A stretch of DNA of 64,000 nucleotides from assembly GCA_022376465.1 (NCBI GenBank), contig JACDTU010000022.1, positions 1 through 64,000 on the forward strand, given 5' to 3'. A program made the translations under genes and the position numbers. This DNA is from Cubamyces lactineus. Its lineage: Eukaryota > Basidiomycota > Agaricomycetes > Polyporales > Polyporaceae. Of the stretch, positions 1 through 10,834 are shown piece by piece. Each line of letters opens with the position of its first letter. Position 1 is the first letter of the stretch. The notes under the pieces are model-generated. The model saw only the letters and a list, made by a program, of their open reading frames with translations, was not told where the DNA came from and ran no database searches.

Positions 1-866
1 CACCGGCACCGCTACGAGACCTTGTTAAGCATTCAAGCGTGCATACACATAGAATCTGCGAAACCCGTGCTTGTAAGCCCGTGGTCGGACTCGGATACGA
101 AGACCCCGGATGCGTATCCGCCGCAACCGCGTTTGTAGACAACAAGGCGCCCTCGAGTACGCTCAATATAGAACGGATCTTGTGCCCACTCGGCGGCAAA
201 GCTGCATTGCAAGACTGGTAGTAGTACCACCGCGGTCAGCGAGGTCCAGACAGCCCACAGAACCTCCACGGTGCGGGTGTCAGACATGGGCTAGCCCCGC
301 TGCAAGTAACACAGGGAGCTCTGCATTCCCATCGTGCGGGGCAAGGTTCAAGAGGAGAACTCTGAACGTGGTGGCCGCGAAGGGGAGAGCGGTAGCAGAG
401 CGCCTTCGGCCTCTGCCAGCGTGCCTTTTCGCACAGCAAAGGGCTTCGTGATCTCCGGATTAGCGTTGCGGGGAACAATCAGGCACAAGCCAGCAAATGC
501 GCACTGGCGGGGAAGCTAGAGAACAGCATGACGAACATCCAGGCTGGTCGCTTGCTGGGTGTTCGATTCGGCTCATCGGGGTCGCCGCTGACCGGGTCTC
601 CCTCACTCGTGTCATTGAAGGAGTCGCCGCTTGTGCACATTCATGGAACGACCAGGAACATGCCGCCTGCCCGGGTACGCACACAGGCCACAACGAGCGA
701 TCAAAACCGGACTCGGAATTTTGACAGACGATACGGGCGGTGCCAATACTGATATTGTTAGATTCGAACACACACCTGGGAAAAGGTCGCAAAGTCCGGC
801 CTGCATGCCTGCCTGATTGCCTATCACTCCGCGCTCTCCGCGAGTCACGCGGGAGCCCCTGCGAGC
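1..866. other. intergenic, no gene recognised
   Basis: Several short open frames exist on both strands, but none shows a recognisable domain, signal peptide or splice-consistent extension. The stretch lies downstream of the rhamnogalacturonase gene and probably holds its 3' UTR and terminator. Confidence 0.5.
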
Positions 867-2986
867 TTACAAGTTCTTCGCGAGAGGACTGATCTGAGGC
901 AGCCCGGGGAAGAATGAGGTCGGGATGGTCCTGTTGGGACACGACACGTCCATCAGCGACGAGATTCTTCGTCTGCAAAACGCCCAAAAAGCACTCACGG
1001 GGTCGGGATGGGAGAGTTCGTCGCAAACCCGTCAGTCAAGTCACCGGGCATCGTGGTCGGAGTCGTGTATCCCGCAGGGCGTGTCGCGCTCTGGGTGACG
1101 ATGGCGTAGCTCGTGTGCGAGGACCCGCTGCGGAGGCACGACAGGCCTGTGCCGTACGCACTCTCGCACTTGATGACCGCCTCGTTCGTCTGGGACCACA
1201 TGTTCACGTTCGAGAGTGTCATGTCGAAGCACGGCGCGCCGTCGGCGCAGATGAACTGGATCGGGGGACGCTGTACCCCATTTGCGACATTCCCGTCCCA
1301 ATCCTGGTCAGAAGGACGGCATTCAACATGGGTGTGAGAGAAGCGCGAAGCATTGAGGAAACGCGACGGGCGTACCTGGAAGGTGATATTGGAAAGCTGA
1401 ACGCCCGCCCCACTGCCGGGGGACTGAGACGACCAGTACTGGTTGACGTTCAAGCCATACGCCGTTCCGCGCGCGATGAAGTTCTGGAACAACACGTTGC
1501 GCACGTAACCGGAGCCCATGTTACTCTTGATCATGAACGCCTGGTTCCCGCCATTGGTATAGATATCACTGAAAGCCAAAAGTCGAGGCCGTGCAGCCAT
1601 CGATCAGGACACGGTCAGACGATGGTGCACGAGGTGTATACTGACCGATACACGACGTCCTGGATAGCCGTTCCGTCAGACAGACTGCCGATTGCGCTGC
1701 CTCCGGATTGGTTACACCAAACTGCGAAGTAGTGGTCGCGTTAATGCATCGCTCTCTTGCAACATGGGGTGCACTCACTGCGCTCGACGAGGATATTGTT
1801 CGACGGGGACTATTGCCTTGTCAGTAATGGAGTCAGGATATAACAACGAGGGTATACGGGCAAACCTTAACAGTCACACATTCGTCCCGGTTCGTGACCT
1901 CGACATCATGAATCCAATAGTTCGAGCCCCAGACGTCGACACCATCCGATCCGCCGAGGTTCGCCCCTGCAATTCACATTGTCAGCATTCGCCGGAAATA
2001 CCGAACGCCCTATCCATGCGGCGCCCTCATAAGGAGGGATATTCCCGTCATGAGTACATACCTCGGATAGCCATGTTATACACTTCGCCGTTGGAGCCCT
2101 GCTGAATGACGAGGTGGAACTCCGGCGCTATTCAGGTGCACATCAGACATCTCCGGTGTGAACGTGCCGCGTGCAGCACGGGGATAACGAGGCGGTGGAC
2201 ATACAGTCAACGAGGATGAGGTCGTGAAGAGACCAGTTCGTTGAGGTCACCATGCGAATGAGGCGGGGGCTAGAATGCGCGCGTGCGTTACACAGGCAGA
2301 AGAAAGGATATTGCGCCCAGAAGAGGTGGTACGTCAGTGTACTTCTCGGAGAGATACTAAGCGCGTGGTTTACCCGGCGTTGCGGCACTGGTATCCGTAA
2401 CCTTGGATCCCACCCGCGCTGTTGGCGGAGTAGAATTCGAAGTCGTTCGCGTTCTCAATCGCGATCATGTTGCCGCCGGTCGTCGCTAGACATGGTCGAG
2501 GGATTAGAGTGTAAGGAATGAATCTAGGAGGGTAGAGTGGGCACAAGACAGCACTAACCTGCGCGTGTGATCAGTCCGTCCAGACGGAAGGCCCATTTGG
2601 TACCGCCGTTCAAAGTGACCCAAGTCTTCATATTGTAATTCCCTGGCGATCAATGAAACAATGTCAAGGGCCATCTCCGTGAAATTAAGATATCGACATA
2701 CCAGCAGGAACATACAGCGTCGAGCCAGAATGCTTCAACACGCAATTCTATGGACAGAACCATGGGTTCATGACGGGCAGGCAAGATGACATATGTCGCG
2801 TACCGTGAAGGCGCTAGAGATAGCAGGTCCGATGTCAGCCGAACCAATGCTCCCGCCATAATCGAGCACATTGCATATCGTGCTCTGCTTAGACGAGAGC
2901 GAACTGGTAGGGCCAACCGGTCCGGACAGCTGGGCAGAGACAGCAGAGACCAAGAGCACAGACGCGATGAGAGACTTGAAACCCAT
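867..2986 (-). CDS. GH28 rhamnogalacturonase (secreted pectinase)
   Basis: Predicted endo-acting glycoside hydrolase that cleaves rhamnogalacturonan I in pectin outside the cell. The start at 2986 opens a signal peptide ([18 protein letters not shown]) followed by the family N-terminus with NVLDYG. About nine exons can be chained by GT-AG introns: [45 protein letters not shown], then [21 protein letters not shown], which carries the Asp/Glu signature typical of rhamnogalacturonases, and further on [16 protein letters not shown]. The long 3' frame seems to stop at 995, but CCC|GTGAGT there is a good donor. Splicing about 68 nt to the acceptor before position 930 gives [11 protein letters not shown], the usual family tail, ending at TAA 867-869. 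No CBM1 was seen. Family assignment is confident; individual exon edges are manual. Confidence 0.88.
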
Positions 2987-3030
2987 GGTGAATTCAAGCG
3001 ACAGAGCAAAAACCCACCCACCCAGCCCAT

Positions 3031-3037
3031 TTTTATA
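3031..3037 (-). promoter_or_regulatory. TATA box of the GH28 gene
   Basis: TATAAAA on the minus strand, 45 bp upstream of the predicted ATG at 2986. The spacing suits a short fungal leader. Confidence 0.6.
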
Positions 3038-4932
3038 GCCCATCGCTTAGAATTACCCGCCTGAGAAGCCAACATGGAGGCCAGCCCAAAAGTACGCACA
3101 GAAGAAACGTTGGAGAAAACGTCGGCTGAATTCACCAGGTCGCCTCTGATCCGCGTCCTACGTGACCGACACATCTCCGTCGCGCCGAACAGCTGACACG
3201 TTGCGAGGCTTTCGCAGCAGCGTATAGAACCCTTCTTGGTGTACGCAAGGGCTTCCAGGCCGACTTTCGGAACCGCAAGATGCCCCGGGACGCAGTATAA
3301 CCGGAAACAGCCGGAGTGCCAGGTTGCCAGGTGCGCGGGAGGCATGACGACATAAAGGAAGAGAGAATCCGTGACATTGGAGAGTATAGCCCGGAAGCGA
3401 GACACATGAGGGAGAGCGCCATGAGGAGATGCGGATGAGATGCCGTTCTAGAGCTTGATTTCTTGCCAGCTGGACCAACACGCAGTAAGGGAGAAGAGTT
3501 AGAAGGGGCCGAAGGCCCGTTGGGCCCGTCGGGAGAACGCGAAGGCTGTGGCTTGGCACGCGTGCATATGACCCTATGTATGCACCAATGCCGCCCTCGC
3601 ATGCACAAAACCCAGATGCACTGTTCGTGCGGAAGAGCGGCCCCTCCTTGAATGAGTACCTTGGTGATATAAGCACACTCAAGAATATAAGACATTGAAG
3701 CTGGAGAGGATTGCATTAGAGGCAGGTGACCGGAAGGAGGGGACATGTTCATGCTGTGAACGAACCTACTGCTCCTCAGCAGCAATTCTAGCGAGTACCT
3801 CGTGGAGGTATTGCAGGAGAGGATATCTTGGAGACCCGGACACAACCTACATCAACGTTCAGCTCCGGCCCGGGTCCTGGAGTTCCTCGGCGCGCATAGA
3901 TGCACGAGATACAGCCGCTGACCATGCCTACTCCTTGCATAGGCAAGTGTAGGTTGGAAAAGTCGAGAAACACCCGTACGATGTTGATGAGCCATGCCAC
4001 AGCTCCGTGTATTCCCATATTCCCAGCGCGTATTCCATGACCTCCTTGACGCTTGCGTACAAAAAACCAGCCCGCATTTCAATCGCGTTCCGAACGTTGA
4101 TAGCAGAGGACAACTCGTTGAATCTGGCCAACTGAGTATTCCGTCTCTCTGGTTGAGGGCAAGCTTGCGGACGCGTACGACGTGTACCAGGTCGTGCTTG
4201 TTAGTGCACGAGACGCATGAATTGCGCAGAGACGCCAGTAGGAACTCCGCAGACATGACCGAAGGGGTTCCCTTGATATGTGGATGCGTACAAAGTGACC
4301 AAAGTATGATAGAATTTTGTGGCACATACCGGTGTCGCATGCTCGGGCATATTCTCAGACTCTGTCCCGTGCTTGATTGACGCCAATTCGGATGTTATGA
4401 GAGACTCCCCGGCATCCTCATATACTGACAGTGCGGTACCACTTGAGAATAGATTGGGTGTCTCCAGCACATTCTCCGTATTCATGCGTCTCTCGATGTG
4501 TATGGGTTGTCTGCGGTATGCGCCTTCTTGCACAACTACTGGTGGGCATAAACAGCTTAATGTTGGTAACGGAGTCATGTTATGAGAAGTCTCCACAACT
4601 CACGACTGTAGATACTAATCGTCGTCCCTCAAGGTTACAACTGAGGCACAGTGTAGGCACGTCACAAGCTTACAAGTCAGTGTGTATGCATGAGAGGATT
4701 GCTCGTGTCGCAGCCGCAGCGCCTTTCCTCGAGGAGCAGTTCAGTATCGGATAGTCCAGAGGTATACGTGTGACAAGCCAGGGACAATGGGCGAAACAGA
4801 CAGTTGACTGGTGCCGGCGACGCCGCGACGGTGCAAAGCAAAAGGAGAGCTGTGATGGCGTCGTGAATTGTCTGTACAACCGTGGACATCTGTAGATAGA
4901 TCTATAGCTTACTTTGCCATGTTTACTAATAT
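3038..4932. other. intergenic, no gene recognised
   Basis: About 1.9 kb between the GH28 promoter and the tRNA-Leu gene. Overlapping open frames up to 237 codons occur on the minus strand, but their translations are Arg/Ser/Pro-rich shadows without domains. No repeat boundary was seen. Confidence 0.4.
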
Positions 4933-5026
4933 GGCAGTGTAGCCAAGTGGTTACGGCGTCACGTTTAGGTCATTGAGACATCTCCGTGATGGGTTTCCCG
5001 CGCGAGTTCGAATCTCGTCACTGTCA
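4933..5026 (+). tRNA. tRNA-Leu (anticodon UAG) with 14-nt intron
   Basis: All arms can be folded by eye. Acceptor GGCAGTG (4933-4939) pairs with CACTGTC (5019-5025), with discriminator A 5026. The D arm is GCC/GGC. Anticodon stem TCACG (4959-4963) pairs with CGTGA (4985-4989). A 12-nt variable arm with a GGG/CCC stem marks a class II tRNA. The T arm is GCGAG-TTCGAAT-CTCGT. The loop starts TT-TAG-G, so the anticodon is UAG (Leu). A 14-nt intron (4970-4983) sits at the canonical place after base 37. The class II arm plus A73 fits leucine. Confidence 0.9.
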
Positions 5027-5179
5027 GCTAAAATACCGGTACATTTTTGCACCGACCGTTTACGCCCATACATTAGTAAATGAGAACGAGTGTCAAGCCG
5101 TCGACCGTCTGTGTGCACTGGATGAAGCTTAAGCCACCCCACTTCCAGTACCCGTTGGACTCAGTGAACTCGAGCCTTC

Positions 5180-8053
5180 TTAGGATTCAAGTCGACCTTT
5201 GCCCTTGTCCCAGCGGTTGTCGTTGTCGCCCTCGTCACTACTGCCCTCCGCGCCCTTATCGCACCCATCTTCATCATCGTCGTTGCTGGCGACGTAGTCT
5301 TCGTATTCAGGCTCTACGCGGTCCGGATCCCACTCATCAGCCGCTCGGATCCGGACAGTCCCGTCGTCTGCACCTGAAGCGAGGAGCTCCCCGTCAGGAC
5401 TGAACATCACTAGCGTCGCCTTGTCCTCATGTTCGGTGAACTTCGCCATAGAGACTGACTTCTTCAGATTCCACAAGCGCACGGAGTTGTCCGAGAGCGC
5501 TGCAGCGATGTATTTGCCGTCGGGCGAGAGCGACACAGAGAACGACACATGATCCTCCGCGGAGAAGTGGGTGTAGCACTTGCCCGTGTACGAGTCGCAG
5601 ATCTTCACCATCGTGTCGCTCGACGCCGTCATGACGCGATTGCCGTCGCCCATGAATGCGACGCACCACACTTGCGTCTTGTGTTCATGGAGCCTGAGTA
5701 AGATCTCCCCTGTCTTGACGCTCCAGATGAGCGCGCTCGCGTCGTCAGAGCAGGTGACGATGCGCCTGTCCTCCGCATCGAAGTCGCACTGCCAGACCGG
5801 AGCCTTATGACCTCCAAGCGTCTTGTGCAGCGTGCCCTCCGCTACGTTCCACAGGAGACAGTTGTAGTCCGCGCCTCCAGACGCGAGCCAGCGGCCATCG
5901 TGCGAGAACTTGACGAAGGTGATCAACGCGACATGGCCATGCAGCTCGAAGAGCTGTTCGTATGTCTCCCCGTCCCAGATCCGTACGCTGAGATCGTCGG
6001 AGGCAGACGCGATCCGCTTGCCGTCCGCCGACCACTCCATGGCGCGGATCGTCTCCGTGTGGCCTTGCATCGTGGCGATCTCTTCCCCGGTATCGACATC
6101 CCATATTTTGATAGTGGTGTCTGCGCTTGCAGACGCAAGCCGCTTGTCGTCGGGCGAGAATTGGAACGACCAGAGGACGTCGGCGTGGGCATCCCACCTC
6201 CTAATCTCGGTCTGGTGCGAGGCTCTCCAAAGCACGGCAGACCCGTCATCGGCGCCGGTAGCCAGAAGCTTGCTATCATGAGAAAACATGAGAGCTGTGA
6301 GGGGACGCGGGTGACCAACTGCTGCTGGCTGGGACGGTAGTATGGGAAGTTTGGCTTGTCTGCGCAGTTCAGCCTCTTCCGGAGTCAGTCCCGTATCATC
6401 GTCCTTTGCATCTGTGTTAGGCGGGCCCGGGATAGGGGGTTTGACTGGCGGCAAGGCTGGCTGGCTCAGGATCGCGGCATCCTTCTGACTTGTTACGACC
6501 TGTGGCTGTTCTTGGCCCGGCTGCAACAAGACCATCCTTCCCAGGCTGGATCCCGCCTCCGCCGAGACTTGTAGATTGGTATAAGCTGCGACCTCGATGG
6601 TCCCGGCTAACCAAGCGTTAGCGAACAATCCACAAGGGGCTAATTGGGCGTGGATTTGGCGTACCTCCGTTCTCATCAATGTCGATGACGGGCTTCATCT
6701 CGTTGATTGCTTCTCGAACATCTTCCGGTAATGTTTCCTGCAGCGTAATGGTGCGTGAGTTAGGCGACAATGACAGTGAGAACGGCGGTGACCGTACACG
6801 AAATAGATCGTACAAGTCGGTATCGGATGCAAATGCGACTTCCGCTGATGAGTTCTTCGTGATGAATGAGTAACCTCAGCGAGTTTCGCATAAACGCGTA
6901 AACAGAGTGCATCACTCGCCTCCAAGATATAGTCTAGGAGGAAGTCGACAGGATCGTATGGCTGCGGAGAGACGTTCATATGGAGCCGAACCCTGAAAAC
7001 ATGGCTGATCAGTGCTGACCTTCCTGTCTGGCGCCTCTCCTTCGACGTCTGAATCGGATCCTGAGGAGACGCTTTCTGTTACGCCATCGTCACTGTCGTC
7101 CTGGTCTCCAGGCGGGAGATTCTGAGGTTCCGCCGCCGCTTGGATGATCTTTGGCTTCCACAACAGGCGTTTCTTCGCCTTGTAATAGTTGACGAAGATG
7201 CATTGGTCTCTCCTTGGAGGCGGCCGTGGAGAACCGCCCTCCTGTGACCCTGCCGTCAACTGCAACGGAGACTCATCGCCGTCCGATACCGTTGGGCCAA
7301 AGTTGTACTCCAGGCGAGTAGCATCCTCCGTACTGAGAGAGATCGACATGTTCAGTCCAGAGTTGACGACTTGCGCCTGTAGCGAGCCTTCTATGCTCTT
7401 AACGTTCCCCTGGAACGCGGCGCATGCCCACTTGGACGTCTTGACTGTCCCATAGACAAAGTAGAATTGGTCTGCGTTGAGCATCATACCATGCTCGTCG
7501 TTGGCGAACTCCAACCAATGGTCGAGGTTGTCACGCATGTACCGAACGATCGCGCGCTTGCTCACCAGTTTCATACACACGGCTGGAGGTGTGTGAAGGA
7601 GGAACGCGCCGGTGTTCTCCGACGACGTGAACTTCAAGCCTCCTCCGGCAGTAACCATACCGTCGGGACTGTGTATAATGAGCCATTAGCGATATGCAAA
7701 GACGACTAGGGGACGCACCTTGCCGCGTTCAAGTCAGCAGTGATATTGCCGTGTTTCACCGTCTTACTGGAGAAGAGGTTATTCTGGATCTCCCACGGTC
7801 CTTGGACCATAGATTTCGGGGGGTTAAAAGGCTCGAAATTACGGGGTACGCCATGCTTCTGGTACGGATCGTTCGCAGGCTTCATGGCGTTGAACAGTAA
7901 CCAGAGCTTCCCCGAGTCGAGGCGGCCGACGGTGCCGATTTCGACTTCATACCTATGGTTTTCTGGCTCTGCATCCCAGAGCGGATATCCACGCTGAACG
8001 ACAAGCAGCTGGCGACTGTACACTTCGTAGAGAGGAGGGGGAAGCGGCGGCAT
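5180..8053 (-). CDS. Agaricomycete N-terminal domain fused to eight WD40 repeats (paralog A)
   Basis: Protein of roughly 860 aa. Exons 1-5 encode a globular N-terminal region starting MPPLPPPLYEVYSRQ, with GYPLWDAEPEN, EVEIGTVGRL, TGAFLL, SKWACAAFQG and RDQCIFVNYYKAKKR. As I recall, this belongs to an abundant Agaricomycete family of unknown function. A linker (PYDPVDFLLDYILE, then DLYDLF, then VIDIDENG) joins the last large exon (6620-5180). That exon holds eight WD40 repeats, for example AHADVLWSFQFS...IKIWDV and GHTETIRAMEWS...VRIWDG, and an acidic tail rich in D/E. WD40 propellers are protein-binding scaffolds. Intron positions match paralog B at 14753-17701 one for one. The intron after DYILE (6919-6855) uses a GC donor, required to keep the frame and supported by paralog B. 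Function unknown; a signalling or recognition role is inference only. Confidence 0.82.
6855..6919 (-). other. GC-AG intron in WD40 paralog A
   Basis: The donor reads TTGGAG|GCGAGT and the acceptor ends CGAAG. Only this 65-nt removal joins DYILE to NSSAEVAFASD in frame. Paralog B has a GT-AG intron at the identical place (after DYILQ, before NSEAEVAIASD). Confidence 0.75.
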
Positions 8054-9200
8054 CGCAGTGGGTGACCAGTGAGGATCTTACGGGGCGAGTGCAGAGGCCA
8101 GTGGGACGCCTATGCAACATCCTGGTCGAGGGTAGGTACTTGGGTCATGCGAACATTATCGGTAATCGCCGCACCGCCGACAAATATCAGCGTGAGAGTC
8201 TGCCGATGGTCACATAGGGCTGACTGAGTAGCTGGAACTTGGGTCTATGACGCCTTACTTCCGATCTCCACGAGCCTGAAAGCAAAGTATCAGCACATAC
8301 AATGTCAATAATGGACAGTAAATGCCTACATTGGAATGTCCCTACTCTTGCTCGATGACATTGCGAGTATGCGATGTTTAATCCCGCTGGATCGTTGAAC
8401 CCATTGAATCCGGTCTCATCTGACTCGCAGTCCGCTATATGTGTTCAGCATCGACGTCTGTCTGTTCGGAGAGTTGAAGGGGCATTCAAAATTACCCATG
8501 CACTTGTATCACGCGCATGGTCAGGGAATGAACAAGGTGTGGCAAGCTAGTCTCCGGAACTTCGAGCTCAAACACGACTGTCGGAGTGTCAATATTTCAA
8601 ACATCGTCAATATGAGCGCTAATACGAAGCTCAGCTGCTCACCGCGTCCTGCTAGTACTACTGTAATTGTTTGCACTGCACGGCAATGTCACCATCGGAC
8701 GTCCCTCAGTGTAAGCATCCTTCAAACTCTGTCATATTGATAATATGGTATTATTATACACAGCGTATGGGGATGCCTACGTTGCCGCAGGGTTTCTGAC
8801 CGCATCATCACAATAGGCAAGTTAGCGTGAGTGCTCGGATTTAGTACTACGGCAGAGCGGATGCCCGCATTCTTTTCTTACTAGCGACGAGGCGTACGAA
8901 ATGTTAGGTATACAGAAATCTTTACTTCTGCAGTACTGACCTCTTCCTGGTAAGTCATTGGATCCGCCCAAAAATCGCATAGCGAACAGAACAACGTCAA
9001 CTCATCACGATCGGGATACGTATTACAAAGGATAGGTGACGGGGCCAACGGGGGAGAACGGTAATATGGAACAACCGACTCTATGCATACCCCACCGCAG
9101 CTTCTCGACTCCATTCCAACCTCGGATTCCTCTCCTCCCGCCGTTCTTGCGCTCCGAACTGCGTGTGAGGCGAGTGAAGGGAGCCCAGTGGCTTGCACGC
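8054..9200. other. intergenic, no gene recognised
   Basis: About 1.1 kb between WD40 paralog A (its 5' side) and the 3' end of the small secreted protein gene. A 99-codon frame at 8441-8740 has no recognisable features. Confidence 0.4.
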
Positions 9201-9547
9201 TTAGGCATAGGGCAAGACGGTGGTGATGACCTCCTCGGATGTGATCGTCGTCGTGATGAACTCCTCCCTGACCAGCGTCGTCGGCACGACGGTGATCGTG
9301 CTCACGACCGTGCCCGACTTGGTGACGTGGGTGCCGATGGTCTCGGTGACGAAGGTGGTAAAGAACTCGGTCTCGACGGTGGGGATGGCGACATCGGTGG
9401 TGATCACAGTGGTGACCACGTCTTCGGCCGGGGCAGCTGCGGCTGTAACAGAAGCAATGAGAACATATACCAGGGAGCTCACAGTGGCCGACGCGTACCC
9501 TGAGCAACGGCGAAGGCGGCAAGAACGAAGGTAATAAGGTGCATCAT
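9201..9547 (-). CDS. small secreted Thr/Val-rich protein
   Basis: The start at 9547 gives a clear signal peptide, MMHLITFVLAAFAVAQ. An intron (donor GTACGC after GCTCAGG, acceptor before CCGCAGCTGCC) joins it to AAAPAEDVVTTVITTDV and then a repetitive Thr/Val/Ile-rich body with many TT and VT pairs and no cysteines, ending VITTVLPYA. The mature protein is under 100 aa. The Thr-rich beta-prone composition suggests a cell-wall or O-mannosylated surface protein or a small secreted effector-like protein, but no family is recognised. A TATA box lies about 105 bp upstream. The gene is divergent in style from its neighbours and stands alone. Confidence 0.68.
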
Positions 9548-9650
9548 GCTGTCTGCGAGTGTGAAACTAAGTTGTAGCGGCTGTTTTCGCAGTGGGGACG
9601 ATGCAGAAGAAGGTGGGATTGAGGTGCGGTCCTCACAGCTGGTTGACAGG

Positions 9651-9658
9651 CTTTTTAT
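9651..9658 (-). promoter_or_regulatory. TATA box of the small secreted protein gene
   Basis: GTATAAAAAG on the minus strand, about 105 bp upstream of the ATG at 9547. Confidence 0.6.
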
Positions 9659-10516
9659 ACCTGATCCATCCGCGCTTTGTCTAGGACCATGCGGTTCCCA
9701 CCCTGGAGACAACTAGGCGACGCGACTGGCAAGCGAAGGAGCGCCGTGCTAGTCTGCCATGCCGGCACACTACTGCACGGGCGATGGCTCGTCCACGCCT
9801 CATGCGCGACACTGCGAAGCCGCTCTTCTTCGTCCCCTGGCTGCGCAAGAGATAAGACCGTTCGCAACTGAATGAATTCTTGGCCGTTCATCCGGCATGT
9901 GGCGAGACACCCATAAGCCAAATGCTTGATGCGTACGGTCCCATGATAGACAATTTCATATTGAGTGGCACATCGCATCCTTCATACTCATGCGCAGTTC
10001 TGCCTTTCCATCGTAACGGTCAGTGTAAACCGCAATGCGGCACTCGGTAGGTGGTTTTTTGTACTAGGAGCTCTCCGTTATCTCAGGCCGCGTGCACTTC
10101 CCTGACAGAAGCATAGGGCCAATCGTCCGGTTTATCGTTGTCAATTCGCGGTGTAACGCGCACGCGCAACCACATATACGGTAATCGGCATTACTATGAA
10201 CTCCCCAGCCCGTCACATTTACAGTAATTATATACTGAGCGAAACAAAGGCTCAGAGACTCTGGCCTTCATGTTCCTACCGGCCCTGTCGACATCCAAGC
10301 TCATTACAGACCAGCATAAGCGCAAGACAGCTACGCCTTGAATAAGTCGAGATGTGTGGTCTATGTGGTGAGTGCGACGCGACACTGCCCTGGGGTACAC
10401 CCGACCTCCGTTAGGGAGGTGCGTTCCGCGAATTCGCGAGATTAGTCACCTAACGGGCTGCGCAGCTCGCCCCAATGATCAACGCCGCATTGTGTACGGA
10501 AGCTTGCTCAAAGTGA

Positions 10517-10834
10517 TCATGCCCCATGGACGTAGGCACCGTCCTGGCAGTGCGCAGCCGCGGGCATGTTCGTCCGATGCGAACGAGGGAAACGGGATAA
10601 TGAACTTGTGCGACTCGGAAGGCAAAACCGCAGCGTTGACATGGGGTCTTGGCCAAGACAGACCTCTTCTATTCTTATCGCAGCTGAGTTATCCGTCAAG
10701 GCGAAGGTAACGGCGGCTGTGTGGTCCACCGTGATCTTACGTCCTATGGCCGGTGGTTTTTGCATGTACGTATGCCCGTGAAGTAGTACGAATACGAGAG
10801 ACAGAATACCACCAAGCATCACCGAATGTGCCAT
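10517..10834 (-). CDS. possible small secreted protein (weak)
   Basis: The frame from ATG 10834 begins with a convincing signal peptide (MAHSVMLGGILSLVFVLLHG), followed by HTYMQKPPAIG. A TATATAAT motif lies near 10971-10979, about 140 bp upstream. A strong intron candidate follows GGAC|GTAAGATCACGG... to ...AACTCAG (57 nt), and a second (GTCTGTC...CACAAG) is possible, so the 3' end is uncertain. The body matches no family I know. It could be a degraded or lineage-specific secreted protein. Confidence 0.28.
   Translation of the reverse strand: MAHSVMLGGILSLVFVLLHGHTYMQKPPAIGRKITVDHTAAVTFALTDNSAAIRIEEVCLGQDPMSTLRFCLPSRTSSLSRFPRSHRTNMPAAAHCQDGAYVHGA

Noticed and set aside
914..1732. 272-codon plus-strand frame
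   Set aside because: Antisense to the GH28 exons, whose minus-strand reading has clear family motifs.
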